Assembly (NCBI GenBank): GCA_001931535.1
Contig: CP016211.1
Span: 14,833,501 to 14,897,500 of the forward strand
Direction: 5' to 3'
DNA: 64,000 bases
Source of the DNA: Minicystis rosea
GTDB taxonomy: Bacteria > Myxococcota_A > Polyangia > Polyangiales > Polyangiaceae
The notes below the pieces were generated by a model that saw nothing but the letters and a program-made list of their open reading frames with translations, ran no database searches and was not told where the DNA came from. Made by a program: the position numbers and the translations under genes. Of this stretch, positions 38,667-50,116 are shown piece after piece. Within the stretch, counting starts at the first letter, position 1, and each line of letters opens with the position of its first letter.

Positions 38667-39644
38667 GTGCCGCTACGTGACCTTTCCCGCCGTGAAGCCC
38701 TCCTGCGTCTCGGTGCGGCCGGCGCCGTTCTCGGCGGATCGGCGGCGCTCGGCCGGGCCCTCTGGGACAAGGGGCATCCCGGCGCCGCCGGCTCCACCGA
38801 TCGCGCGCTGACCCGCGATTATCGCCTGCGATCCGCGCCCGCGGAGCTGCCGCAGCTCGTCGTGGCCAAGAACGATCTCGACCCCGCGGCGCTGGTGCGC
38901 AAGGCCGTGGACGCGCTCGGGGGCATGAAGCGCTTCGTCTCGCGCGGCGACATCGTGGTGGTCAAGCCGAACATCGGCTGGGATCGCACCCCGATCCACG
39001 CGGCCAACACCAATCCGCTGGTGGTCGCCGAGGTGGTGCGCCTCGCCTACGACGCCGGCGCGAAGAACGTGGTGGTCACGGACGCGTCCTGCAACGAGCC
39101 GAACCGCTGCTTCCAGCGCTCGGGGATCTGGAAGGCGGCGTACGACGTGGGCGCGGACGTGATCATCCCGACCGAGCATCGCTTCCGCGGGATGCGGCTC
39201 AAGGGCGAGGTGCTCGACGATTGGCCCGTCTACACGCCGCTCGTCAACGCCGACAAGGTCATCAACGTGCCCATCGCCAAGCACCACAACCTCGCTCGCT
39301 ACACGGCGGCGATGAAGAATTGGTACGGATCGCTCGGTGGGCGCCGCAACCGGCTGCACCAGAACATCGATGTTTCCATCGCCGATCTGGCGCAGTTCAT
39401 CCAACCCACCTTGACCATCGTCGACGCGAACCGCGTGCTTTTGCGCAACGGTCCTCAGGGCGGCAACGTGGCCGACGCCAAGGACATGCACACCGTCATC
39501 GCCACCACCGATCAGGTCGCCGCCGACGCCTACGGGTGCCAGCTCATCGGCCGCACCGCGGACGAGATCCCGTACATCAAAATGGGACACGAGCGCGGGC
39601 TCGGGACCATGCATTGGCAGAGCCTCCGGCTCGCGGAGGTTTGA
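38667..39644 (+). CDS. DUF362-family Tat-exported protein
   Basis: 325 residues. The leader has the twin-arginine motif LSRREALLRLGAAGAVLGGS. The body matches DUF362: IVVVKPNIGWDRTPIHAANTNP, KNVVVTDASCNEPNRCFQRSG, INVPIAKHHNLARYTAAMKNW and DQVAADAYGCQLIGR. DUF362 domains often accompany iron-sulphur proteins and their activity is poorly known. This copy lacks the ferredoxin tail that others carry, and a separate polyferredoxin is encoded immediately downstream, two bases after its stop. The start is GTG 38667. It is the first gene of an apparent four-gene operon concerned with electron transfer. Confidence 0.85.
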   Translation: MPLRDLSRREALLRLGAAGAVLGGSAALGRALWDKGHPGAAGSTDRALTRDYRLRSAPAELPQLVVAKNDLDPAALVRKAVDALGGMKRFVSRGDIVVVKPNIGWDRTPIHAANTNPLVVAEVVRLAYDAGAKNVVVTDASCNEPNRCFQRSGIWKAAYDVGADVIIPTEHRFRGMRLKGEVLDDWPVYTPLVNADKVINVPIAKHHNLARYTAAMKNWYGSLGGRRNRLHQNIDVSIADLAQFIQPTLTIVDANRVLLRNGPQGGNVADAKDMHTVIATTDQVAADAYGCQLIGRTADEIPYIKMGHERGLGTMHWQSLRLAEV

Positions 39645-39646
39645 CC

Positions 39647-41488
39647 GTGGCGACCACGGCTCCCGCGTCACCGGGCGCGCCGCGCGCCGCTTCGCCGCGC
39701 GCGAAGGGCGCAGTGCCTCCCGGGCCGAACGGCTTCTTCGGCAAGCTCCTCGCCCGCGTCTACAAGCCGCGGCCGCGATCGGGATCGGGGTTGCCGGCGC
39801 GCAAGGCGATTCAGGTCCTCGTCTGGGTCCGGCGCTGTTCGCAGGCGGGGTTCCTCGGCATCTTCCTCTGGTTCCTCTTCCAGACGGCGTTCCGAGGCTC
39901 GTTCGCGTCGTCGGCCGATGCGCGCGTGCGCCTCCCGCTGCCGGTGGAGGGCTTCCTCCTCGTCGATCCGTTCGTCGCGGCGATGACGCTGCTCTCGACG
40001 CACACGGTGTATCGCGGGCTGCTCTGGTCGGTCGGCCTGCTCGGGCTCACGCTCATCTTCGGGCGCGTGTTCTGCGGGTGGATTTGCCCGTTCGGCACGC
40101 TCCACCATTTCTTCGCGTGGATCTTTCCCTCGCGCTACGGGCGGGGAAATCAGCGCGTCGAGGCCAACAAGACCTATCCGCGGCAGCGCGCCAAATACTA
40201 CCTGCTCTATGCCTTCCTCGCGGCGGGCGTGACGGGCAGCGCCATCGGCGGCCTCTTCGATCCCATTTGCGTGGCGGTGCGCGCCATCGGCCTCGCGGTG
40301 ATCCCGGCCGCGCAATGGCTCGCGAGCGGTGTCGCTTCGATCCTCTCCGCGACGGGCATTCGCACCATTCAAGTGGCCGCAGACCGCGGGCAGGATTTCC
40401 TCGCGGGCACCGTGTGGCAGACGAAGCAGTTCTATTTCCACCAGACGTGGCTCGTCGGATCGCTCTTCGTGGCGATCCTCTTCATGAACCGCTTCGTCCC
40501 GCGCTTCTGGTGCCGCGTGCTCTGCCCGCTGGGCGCGTTCCTCGGCGTGTTCGCGCGCTTCGCCGTCTTCGGGATGGAGAAGGATCACGCGAAGTGCACC
40601 GACTGCAACCTGTGCCTCGTGAACTGCCAGGGCGCGGACTCGCCGCAGGGCGGCGTGAAGTGGCGGCAGGACGAGTGCCACATGTGCATGAACTGCGAGA
40701 ACGCCTGCCCGGAGGACGTGATCAAGTTCCGCTTCCTCCCGAGCCGGAAGAGCGCGCTCGTCGTCCCCGACACCGGTCGTCGCACCGCGCTGGCCACGGC
40801 GGCCGCGGGCGCCGCATTGCTCCCGGTCACGCGCGTCGCCGACGTGATCGACGCGAACTACGATCATCGCGTCATCCGGCCGCCGGGCTCGGTGCCCGAG
40901 AAGGAGTTCCTCGAGCGCTGCATCCGCTGCGCCGAGTGCATGAAGGTGTGCCCGAACAACGCGCTCCACCCGGCCTTCTTCGAGGCCGGCGTGGAGGGCA
41001 TCTGGACGCCGATCCTGATCCCGCGCATCGGCTACTGCGAGCACTCGTGCGTGCTCTGCGGCCAGGTCTGTCCGACGGGCGCGATCCAGAAGATCACCGA
41101 GGAGCAGAAGCTCGGCGTCGGGCAGAAGGCCATCAGCATCGGCACGGCGTTCTACGACGTGGGCCGCTGCTTGCCATGGTCGATGAGCACGCCGTGCATC
41201 GTCTGCGAAGAGTTCTGCCCGACGTCGCCCAAGGCCATTTGGGTCGAGGAGGTCGACGTCCCGAAGCGCCTTCCGATCGCCGAAGCGAACGGCGCGCAGC
41301 CGAAGATGGAGACCGTGCACGTGCAGCGGCCGCACGTGGATCCTTCGCTCTGCATCGGGTGCGGTGCATGTGAGAAGGTGTGCCCCGTCCAGGACAAGCC
41401 CGCGGTCTACGTGACGAGCGTCGGGGAGACGCGCAGCAAGACGAACGTGATTCTCCTGGAGAACACCGACTACAACAAAGGTTCGTAG
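39647..41488 (+). CDS. Membrane polyferredoxin (NapH/NosR-like 4Fe-4S protein)
   Basis: 613 residues. The N-terminal half has about five membrane helices with the two paired motifs FCGWICPFGTLHHF (about residues 141-154) and FWCRVLCPLGAFLG of the NapH/NosR/CcoG membrane ferredoxin family. The C-terminal half has several Fe-S motifs: CTDCNLCLVNC (about 317), CHMCMNCENACP (344), CIRCAECMKVCP (425), CEHSCVLCGQVCP (464), CIVCEEFCP (518) and CIGCGACEKVCP (569). Such proteins pass electrons between the quinol pool and periplasmic or membrane partners. It follows the DUF362 gene by two bases, with GGAGG before GTG 39647. The cytochrome encoded downstream is a likely partner. Confidence 0.9.
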   Translation: MATTAPASPGAPRAASPRAKGAVPPGPNGFFGKLLARVYKPRPRSGSGLPARKAIQVLVWVRRCSQAGFLGIFLWFLFQTAFRGSFASSADARVRLPLPVEGFLLVDPFVAAMTLLSTHTVYRGLLWSVGLLGLTLIFGRVFCGWICPFGTLHHFFAWIFPSRYGRGNQRVEANKTYPRQRAKYYLLYAFLAAGVTGSAIGGLFDPICVAVRAIGLAVIPAAQWLASGVASILSATGIRTIQVAADRGQDFLAGTVWQTKQFYFHQTWLVGSLFVAILFMNRFVPRFWCRVLCPLGAFLGVFARFAVFGMEKDHAKCTDCNLCLVNCQGADSPQGGVKWRQDECHMCMNCENACPEDVIKFRFLPSRKSALVVPDTGRRTALATAAAGAALLPVTRVADVIDANYDHRVIRPPGSVPEKEFLERCIRCAECMKVCPNNALHPAFFEAGVEGIWTPILIPRIGYCEHSCVLCGQVCPTGAIQKITEEQKLGVGQKAISIGTAFYDVGRCLPWSMSTPCIVCEEFCPTSPKAIWVEEVDVPKRLPIAEANGAQPKMETVHVQRPHVDPSLCIGCGACEKVCPVQDKPAVYVTSVGETRSKTNVILLENTDYNKGS

Positions 41489-41637
41489 TGCGGTCGATGC
41501 GCGCGACTCTGCGCGTCGTGTGCGGGAACACCGGGGCGCGAATCCGCGCACGTCCCGATGCGCGGCTCCCGTTGCGCGTGCGGCGCGCCGAGCGGTACGC
41601 TCGGATCGATCCTTCTGGCCCCTTCTTGGGAGGTCCG

Positions 41638-42794
41638 ATGAACCGGCTCGTCACGCTGTCAGGGCTTGGATTGATTGCCGCGCTCGGGGATGCGGCCGGC
41701 CCTTCGTGATCGACACGGGCACCGGCGGCGGAGGTGCGGCTTCGACCGGCGCGGCGACCTCCGATGGAGGCGCGGACAGCGTCGTCACGAGCAGCGGATC
41801 CGGCGGCACCGGGGGCGTCACGGTGCCGGCGTGCAAGGCCGGGGTCGCGGGCGAGTGCGATGCTGGTGAGTATTGCGACGCGGCCACGAGCGCGTGTCAC
41901 TCCTGCGCCGATCTCTCGAGCCTGCGCTTCCACGGTCAGGCCTTCACGATCGACGTGGCGCCTTCGACGGCGAGCACCACGGCCTTCTATCCGCGGGTGA
42001 GCGCGGCCGAGGACGGGAAGCTCTACTTCACCTACGTCGATCGCACCGACGCCATCCCGCGCCGCCGCATCGTCTCGGCGCCGCGCAAGACGGGCACGCC
42101 CGGGTGGCAATGGGGGACGTGGCTCTGGGTGCTGCCGCCCGTCGGCTCCGCGGGGCAGGACAGCGGCCCGCTGCTGCTCGACAGCGGCGCGATGCTCACG
42201 GGCCTCGTGGATCCGAGCAAGCTCGCCGCGGACAAGCCGGTGATCCTGTTCGACAGCAACCGCAACGGCACGACAACGCAGAAGCTCTTCGCGGCCAACC
42301 TCGACGGCACCGTGGCCGCGGACGTGTCGCTCCCGAGCGGCAAGCGCGACTCCGACGTGGCCGCCGCGCCCAATGCTTCGCCGCCGCGCTACTACTGGCT
42401 CAGCGACGCGGGCTCGAGCACGCTGAGCCAGCGCCTCGTCACCGCCACCGCAACGTCGCAGGCGACCGAGGTGAAGCTCACGCTCGACAACAACTGCGTG
42501 ACGAGCGTCGTCGAAGGCCCCTGGGTGACGCCGAACGGGAAGCTTCTGCTCTTCGCCGCGGCCTATCCCGAAGACGGCACCTGCGCGCTCGTCGGGGGGA
42601 CGAAGCACCTCTTCATCACGCGCATGACCGATCAAGGCACGCAGGCCCCCGGGGAGAAGGCGCAGCCGTTGTTCCCCGATTCACCGACGACCTTCGACTC
42701 CACGCCGGCGCTCACGCCGGACATGTGCATGCTGCTCTTCGCGCGCTTCGACGACACGGCGAACGGTCGCCTCTTCGGCGCACTGCGCGAGTGA
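41638..42794 (+). CDS. Lipoprotein of the electron-transfer module, interrupted by a one-base frameshift
   Basis: GGGAGG precedes ATG 41638. The signal MNRLVTLSGLGLIAAL leads into a G run at 41686-41689; with one more G it reads LGGCGRPFVIDTGTGGGG, a perfect lipobox and linker. As given, the frame stops at 41709. The rest, in the shifted frame, is 385 residues in total. A short Cys motif (GECDAGEYCDAATSACHSC) precedes what looks like a beta-propeller made of TolB/WD-like blades (GKLYFTYVDRT, KPVILFDSNRNGT, PRYYWLSDAGSS, HLFITRMTDQGT, CMLLFARFDD). The stop TGA overlaps the ATG of the cytochrome gene. It may bind the cytochrome at the outer membrane; the function is unknown. Confidence 0.75.
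41686..41689 (+). other. Apparent frameshift in the lipoprotein gene
   Basis: Four Gs where five would restore the lipobox LGGC and the long downstream frame. Confidence 0.75.
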
Positions 42795-44547
42795 TGCTCC
42801 TTCGGACGAGCGCGCTCGCGGCGGTGCTCCTCGCGTCGGGCACGGCCTTCGCGGGGATCGACGATCTCGGCGGCACCCAGCCGGGCGATCTCGCGTTCCC
42901 TGCGTTCGCCGATGCCGACGCGTGCCTCGCTTGTCACGGCGGCGGTGTCGCCGGTGACACGACGCTCCTGCCCGCGGACACGTGGGCCGGGACGATGATG
43001 GCGAATGCCGCGCGCGATCCCGTCTTCTTCGCGGCGCTCACCATCGCGGAGCAGGACGCGCCCGGCGTGGGCACGTTCTGCCTGCGCTGCCACTCGCCCA
43101 TCGGCTTCGTGCGCGGTCACGCCACGCCGCCCGATGGAAGCGCGTTCGACGCGGTGGATCGTCAAGGCATCGGCTGCGAGACCTGCCACCGCGCGCGGAC
43201 GAGCGCTGTGCCGAACGACCCCTATTTCCTGGGCGATGCGCAGCTCGTCTACGACGAGGATGCGACGTACGGCGGCCCGCGCGCCGATGCGCTGTCGCCG
43301 GCGCACGCGACGGCCGCGGATGCGAGCCTCGGCGAGCCTCGCTTCTGCGGGCAGTGCCATCAAGTGACGAACCCCGAGGTGCACCTGCGCGACGCGACGG
43401 GCACGGACACCGGCCTCCCGTTCCCGCTCGACACCACCTTCACCGAGTGGGCACGGAGCGCGTTCGCAGATGGTTTGAGCTCAAACTATCGGAGCTGCGC
43501 CGACTGTCACATGCCCAAGGCCGCCGCGGCGACGCCGTCGAGCAGCGTGCCCGGCGCGCCGCTGCGCGACGGCGTGCGCGGCCACGCGGCCACGGGCGGC
43601 AACCATTGGGGGATCGAGGCGGTGAAGGCCAAGCATCCGGAGCGCTACGCGGCGCACGCCGCTGCCTTCGATCTGGCCCAGCAGCGCACGCTCGAGACGC
43701 TGGCGAGCGCGGTGAGCGTGACCCTCGCGGGCGCGCCGGCCACGCTCGCGCCGGGCGCGTCGTTCCCGGTGACGGTGCGCGTGACGAACCTCAGCGGGCA
43801 CAAATTCCCGACCGGCTATGCCGAGAGCCGGCGTGCGTGGATCGCGGTCGTGCTCGTGGACGGGGAGGGGAACGAGCGCGCGCTCCTGGGTGGCTACGAC
43901 GACGCGACGGGTGAGGTGCAGGCGTCGCCGCCGACGCATGTGTATCGCGCGCAGCATGGCCGATGGGACGGGCAGCAAGCGGTGCCCGAGGAGCACCTCG
44001 CGCGGCACGACGTCATCGTCTCCGACACGCGCATTCCACCGCTCGGCTTCCAAGCCGACAGCACCACGATGCCGACGGCGGAGATCGATTACGGCGATGG
44101 GCAGGGCGGTCATCGCAGCTACGACGAGGTGACCTTCACGCTCACGGCGCCGGCCGATGCGATGGGCGAGCAGACGCTGGAGGCGCGGGTCTACTACCAG
44201 TCGATGACGCGCGAGCACATCGCCTTCCTGAAGGACGCGAACGTCACCGATGATCGCGGCGCGGAGCTCGAGAGCATCTACGAGAAGACCGGCCGCGCAG
44301 CGCCGCTCGCAATCGCGAAGGCCACGGCGACGGTGACCTTCCCCGGCGGAACGTCGAGCAGCAGCAGCGGCTCGGGGGCAGCGGCGGCTCGACGACGGCG
44401 GCTTCGTCGAGCAGCGCGAGCAGCAGCGGCAGCACCTCGAGCGACGGCGGTTGCGGTTGCCGCACGGCCGAGGATGGATCCGCCGGCGCGGCGGGTGCGC
44501 TCACGGCACTCGCGCTGGCCGCAATGGCGCTGCGACGTCGCCGCTGA
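42794..44547 (+). CDS. Five-haem cytochrome c with MYXO-CTERM-type tail, interrupted by a one-base frameshift
   Basis: A Sec signal (LRTSALAAVLLASGTAFA) precedes five CxxCH haem sites: CLACH (about residue 44), CLRCH (96), CETCH (129), CGQCH (185) and CADCH (236). The second half is beta-rich (SFPVTVRVTNLSGHKFPTGY) and resembles the C-terminal part of multihaem c554-like proteins. In the frame as given, the end after a Ser tract is Arg/Ala nonsense running to 44656. Adding one G to 44374-44378 instead gives a Ser/Gly stretch, DGGCGCR, a hydrophobic helix (ALTALALAAMAL) and RRRR before the stop at 44545-44547. This is a MYXO-CTERM-like sorting tail, expected to direct surface display. Repaired length is 584 residues. 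Confidence 0.85.
44374..44378 (+). other. Apparent frameshift in the cytochrome gene
   Basis: Five Gs where six would carry the frame into the MYXO-CTERM-like tail and a stop at 44545-44547. Confidence 0.75.
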
Positions 44548-44684
44548 GCACGCCGCGGCCGCCGCGAAGGTGCGTGCTTACGGTGCGATGCCGAGAAGGC
44601 TCGTTCTCGCGAGCGCGTCACGCTGGCGCGTCGCTGTGATTGCTGTCTTCGTGTGAAGGGACCGCGTCGCGATGATGCGCGCGC

Positions 44685-46736
<2,052 letters not shown>

Positions 46737-47239
46737 GGCGTGCTCGAAAGGCCGCACCCGGCCCGAAGCGCATCGCGTACGCGTGACGCGTCGCGAACGC
46801 AAGGAGACCTCGGCAGGGTAGCAGGGCAGAGGGTTGGGGAGAAGCGAAGGGGCATGCCTACTTGCTCTCTCGACGCGAGTTGTGACCGATGAAGCTGCTA
46901 CGCACCCCGCGGCGTCGGTTTTCTTCCCTCGAAATCACCGAGGATTCCTCGGTCGGCGTGTCCTTTCGGCGGGTCGCTCACGACGCTCTACGGTCAAATC
47001 TTCGACGCTCGATGCGATCTTCGCGGCGTGAGCCGGCCCGCTGGGCCCGCTCGGCGAGGGTGCTGAGAACGGCGGCGGCGTGAACGGCTTCGGGCGGCGA
47101 TCACGCGACCTTCTGGGCCTGCAAGATCGGTGCGCGCGAGGGGCGAAGCATACGCCCCGGCTTCTCCAGACTGCGCCGTCATGCTGGAAACGTCCCAACA
47201 GGATGCGGTTCCGAGGCGGTTCTGCTACAGGCCCCCGCC
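46737..47239. other. Divergent intergenic region holding a diverged repeat
   Basis: About 500 bases between the kinase and permease genes. It contains a repeat copy at 46891-46985. No gene is supported; promoters for both genes are expected here. Confidence 0.45.
46891..46985. repeat. Diverged relative of the MITE-like element at 32138
   Basis: Aligned with the reverse complement of 32138-32261 it matches over roughly 92 bases at about three quarters identity by eye. The match includes the identical GAGGATTCCTCGGTCGG and flanking CTGCT, GTCGGT and ACGACG or GCGACG blocks. The terminal inverted repeats are not preserved. It contains the hairpin ACCGAGG-ATT-CCTCGGT. Confidence 0.5.
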
Positions 47240-49321
47240 ATGGGTTATCCCGTCGACGTCGCGCTCCGCTATCTCGGCTCGAAGAAGCGCGCGTTCATCT
47301 CGGTGGGGACGGCGTTCGCCATCCTCGGCGTGACCCTCGGCGTGGCCGCGCTGGCCACCGTGATGAGCGTCACCGGCGGTTTCCAAGCCCAGTTCCGCGA
47401 GAAGGTCCTCGGCGTCAACGCCCACGTCTTGGTGCTCAAGTACTCCACCGATTTCCGCGAGTACCGCACCATCATGGATCAGGTGGCGAAGGTGCCCGGC
47501 GTGGTGGGCACCGCGCCCTTCAGCATCAATCCCATGATGCTCACGCACGGCGATGCGTCGGCCACCGGCGTGCTGCTCAAGGGCGTCGATCCGGCGTTGA
47601 GCCTCGGCGTCGGCGCGCCGCCGGGCACGAAGCCGGTGCTCGTCGTTCCGCAGCAGATCGTGGGCTGCGAGCCCAACGAGGGCCGCAGCAAAGAGGCGGC
47701 GACGGCCTGCGCTTTGGAGAAGCTCCAGGGCTTGCGCGCGCCCGGCGCGAAGCCGGCGGAGCGCAAGATCCTCGACGCCCAGAAGCCCCCGCTCCCGCTC
47801 GACGATCTCGATCCGCTCGACGGCGGCGCCGACGAGTACGACGACGCCGGTCGCAACCTCAACCTCATCCGGAAGATCGAAGCGGACATCAAGCGCCGCG
47901 AGGACGAGGCGGCCCGCAAGAAAGCGCAGGGCTCGGAAAAAAGTGCAGGGCAGGCTGACGCAGCGGCCACGGACGACGCCAAGCTCGACGACATCCTCGA
48001 TGCGGGCGCGCCGTCCGCGCCGGCGCCGCAGGGCGATGTCGTGCCTGACGGCGGCTACAAGAGCCGGTTCGGCGCGGACGACGACGACGTGCTCCCGCCC
48101 GAGGTCGATCCCGATCCCTGCACCGATCCCGCCAAGATCAGCAAGATGCCGGGCATCGTCGTCGGCATCTCGCTGGCGAAGACGCTGCACCTCGAGATCG
48201 GCGATTGCGTGACGGTCACCTCGCCGACGATCGGCTACTCGTTCTCGGGCGGATCGTTGAAGCCGCCGGTGGCGCGGCGTTTCCGGGTGATCGCGCTCTT
48301 CCAGGCCGGCTTCGACCAGTACGACTCCAAGCTCGTCTACACCGACCTCTTCGAGGCGCAGACCTTCTACGATCAGGGCGACACCGTCACGGGCGTCGAG
48401 ATGATCGTCGACGACATCGACAAGGCGCCCAAGATCTCGCGGCAGATCGCGGAGATGCTCGGCAGCGGGCTCTACCACACGATGGACTGGGAGGAGCTGA
48501 ACCACGGGCTCTTCACCGCGCTCCGCATCCAGCAGATCGGCATGAGCGCCGTGCTCGCGCTGATCATCATCGTGGCCGCGTTCACGGTCATCGCCACCTT
48601 GATCATGGTCGTGCTCGACAAGACCAAAGAGATCGCCGTGATGAAGGCGATGGGCGCGACCGATCAGGCCATCCTCCGCATCTTCCTCTACCAGGGCGGG
48701 CTCATCGGCTTCATGGGCACCGCGCTCGGCCTCCTGCTCGGCCTCGTGGTGTGCAAGCTGCTCCTGGTCTACGGATTCCCCCTCGATCCGAAGGTCTATT
48801 TCATCTCGCGCCTGCCCGTGCAGGTGCGCCTCCAGGAGTTCCTCATCACCGGCGAGGTCGCCCTCGCCATCTGCATCGAAGCGACGGTGCTCCCGAGCCT
48901 CTACGCCGCGAGCCTGAGCCCAGTGGAAGGCTTCCGCGAGCAGATCGGATCGAGCGATGGCGGGCGCGGCCTCGGCCGGCTCATGACGGCGTGGATCTTC
49001 CTCATCCACATTGCGTACACGCTCCTCACGATCGGCCTTCTGATCCAGATGCAGACCAACGCGGACCTGTCGCGTCTCATGCGGCTCGGTCTCGCCGGCG
49101 GCGCCATCGTCACCGCCTTCGGCGCGGTGGCCGCGCTGGCCATGTTGGTGTGGAAGCGCTGGGGCTTCTACGTGCTCAGCATCGTGCAGGTGGTGACGGC
49201 CGCGACCCTCGTCTTCCTCGCGCCCGTACGCGGCCCGATGGCGATCGCCGTGTCGCCGCTCTTCGTGCTGCTGATCCTCACCTTCCTCGGCCTGCGGAAG
49301 AACTGGCGCTTCTTCGACTGA
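47240..49321 (+). CDS. LolC/LolE-like ABC transporter permease with large insertion
   Basis: 693 residues. The start (YLGSKKRAFISVGTAFAILG, then GGFQAQFREKVLGVNAHV) and the FtsX-type core (SAVLALIIIVAAFTVIATLIMVVLDKTKEIAVMKAMGATD, FLYQGGLIGFMGTALGLLLGL) are those of lipoprotein-releasing LolC/E permeases. These normally have about 400 residues. Here a hydrophilic, Asp/Lys-rich, probably disordered insertion of about 140 residues (roughly 150-290) interrupts the periplasmic domain. Three or four extra membrane helices follow the usual end (MTAWIFLIHIAYTLLTIGLL to SPLFVLLILTFLGLRKNW). Its role should be extraction of lipoproteins from the inner membrane. No LolD ATPase gene lies alongside. Confidence 0.85.
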   Translation: MGYPVDVALRYLGSKKRAFISVGTAFAILGVTLGVAALATVMSVTGGFQAQFREKVLGVNAHVLVLKYSTDFREYRTIMDQVAKVPGVVGTAPFSINPMMLTHGDASATGVLLKGVDPALSLGVGAPPGTKPVLVVPQQIVGCEPNEGRSKEAATACALEKLQGLRAPGAKPAERKILDAQKPPLPLDDLDPLDGGADEYDDAGRNLNLIRKIEADIKRREDEAARKKAQGSEKSAGQADAAATDDAKLDDILDAGAPSAPAPQGDVVPDGGYKSRFGADDDDVLPPEVDPDPCTDPAKISKMPGIVVGISLAKTLHLEIGDCVTVTSPTIGYSFSGGSLKPPVARRFRVIALFQAGFDQYDSKLVYTDLFEAQTFYDQGDTVTGVEMIVDDIDKAPKISRQIAEMLGSGLYHTMDWEELNHGLFTALRIQQIGMSAVLALIIIVAAFTVIATLIMVVLDKTKEIAVMKAMGATDQAILRIFLYQGGLIGFMGTALGLLLGLVVCKLLLVYGFPLDPKVYFISRLPVQVRLQEFLITGEVALAICIEATVLPSLYAASLSPVEGFREQIGSSDGGRGLGRLMTAWIFLIHIAYTLLTIGLLIQMQTNADLSRLMRLGLAGGAIVTAFGAVAALAMLVWKRWGFYVLSIVQVVTAATLVFLAPVRGPMAIAVSPLFVLLILTFLGLRKNWRFFD

Positions 49322-49330
49322 CGCGCGCCT

Positions 49331-49363
49331 GCGCGTCGCGACGAATCTGTCGTCGCGACGCGC
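49331..49363 (+). terminator. Hairpin after the LolC/E-like gene
   Basis: GCGCGTCGCGACGA and its perfect reverse complement form a 14-base stem with a 5-base loop (ATCTG), starting 10 bases after the stop codon. There is no T-run, so it may be Rho-assisted or only stabilise the mRNA end. Confidence 0.55.
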
Positions 49364-49478
49364 TTCATCGCGCGCATGGATGTATCGCGCGAAGTGATCG
49401 CCTCGCGTTCGCGCGCGGTGTTGCGCGCCGTATGCGCGCGATGGCCTGATGGTGAGAGATCGCGAAGAGCTCGCTCGC

Positions 49479-49590
49479 GATCAACGCCGGCTCGTCCGGC
49501 GCGGGGGACCGCTTACGGTCTCATCGTGTCGCGATCAGCGCCGGCTCGTCCGGCGCGGGGTATGGGGCCGCTTGCGGCCCCATCGTGATC
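49479..49590 (-). repeat. REP-like bipartite hairpins, copies C and D in tandem
   Basis: Unit C (49479-49530) holds CGCCGG-CTCGT-CCGGCG and GACCGC-TTA-CGGTC. Unit D (49533-49590) holds GCGCCGG-CTCGT-CCGGCGC and GGGGCCGC-TT-GCGGCCCC followed by ATCGTGATC. The first hairpin loop is the same in both, and the second stem differs in sequence but keeps pairing. Unit D lies 13 bases beyond the stop of the minus-strand lipoprotein gene and may be its terminator. Confidence 0.65.
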
Positions 49591-49603
49591 AAGACGCGAC
49601 GAG

Positions 49604-50038
49604 CTACTTGATGATGATCTGATCCGTCGGCGTGTTGCCGGCGCCCTCGGGCGTGCCCTTCTCCTTGTGCACGCAGAGGCCTTGCTTGCAGTAGACGGGC
49701 GGGGATTCGCGGCAGTCGCTCTTGGGCTCGGCGCACTTACCCTTGGTGAAGGGATCGTGCATGGCCTTGATCTTGTCGTACGAAGCGACGCTCACGGGCT
49801 TGGCACAGCCCGGCCAGTCGCTCTGGCGACAGTCGGCGTCGGTGTTGCAGTGCTGCGGCTTGTTGAGCAGCTCGAACGAGTCCTCGCGCAGCTTGCCGCA
49901 CTGCTTCGGATCCATGTCGTTCGAGCAGCCGCCCGCGGCCGGAAGCAGCACGGCGCCGAGGAGCAGCAACGCTCCGTAGATGCCCGGGGTTTGGGGCTTC
50001 TTTCCCCAGCGAACGGCCGCGACATGCGAGAGCTTCAT
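49604..50038 (-). CDS. Small Cys-rich lipoprotein
   Basis: 144 residues. GGAGG precedes ATG 50038. The leader, after a basic start (MKLSHVAAVRWGKK), is YGALLLLGAVLLPAAGGC with the lipobox cysteine near residue 38. The domain has eight or more cysteines (QCGKL, HCNTDADCRQSDWPGC, GKCAEPKSDC, VYCKQGLCVHK) in a pattern common among myxobacterial surface lipoproteins. No enzymatic motif is seen. It is divergent from the EEP hydrolase gene, with under 80 bases between starts. REP-like hairpins lie just past its stop. Confidence 0.72.
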   Translation of the reverse strand: MKLSHVAAVRWGKKPQTPGIYGALLLLGAVLLPAAGGCSNDMDPKQCGKLREDSFELLNKPQHCNTDADCRQSDWPGCAKPVSVASYDKIKAMHDPFTKGKCAEPKSDCRESPPVYCKQGLCVHKEKGTPEGAGNTPTDQIIIK

Positions 50039-50116
50039 CCAGATCCTCCGGACACGCTTGTTATCATGGTTCGGCGGGATCTGGATCCACTGGGCGGCTT
50101 GGCGTAGCTCTTCGGT

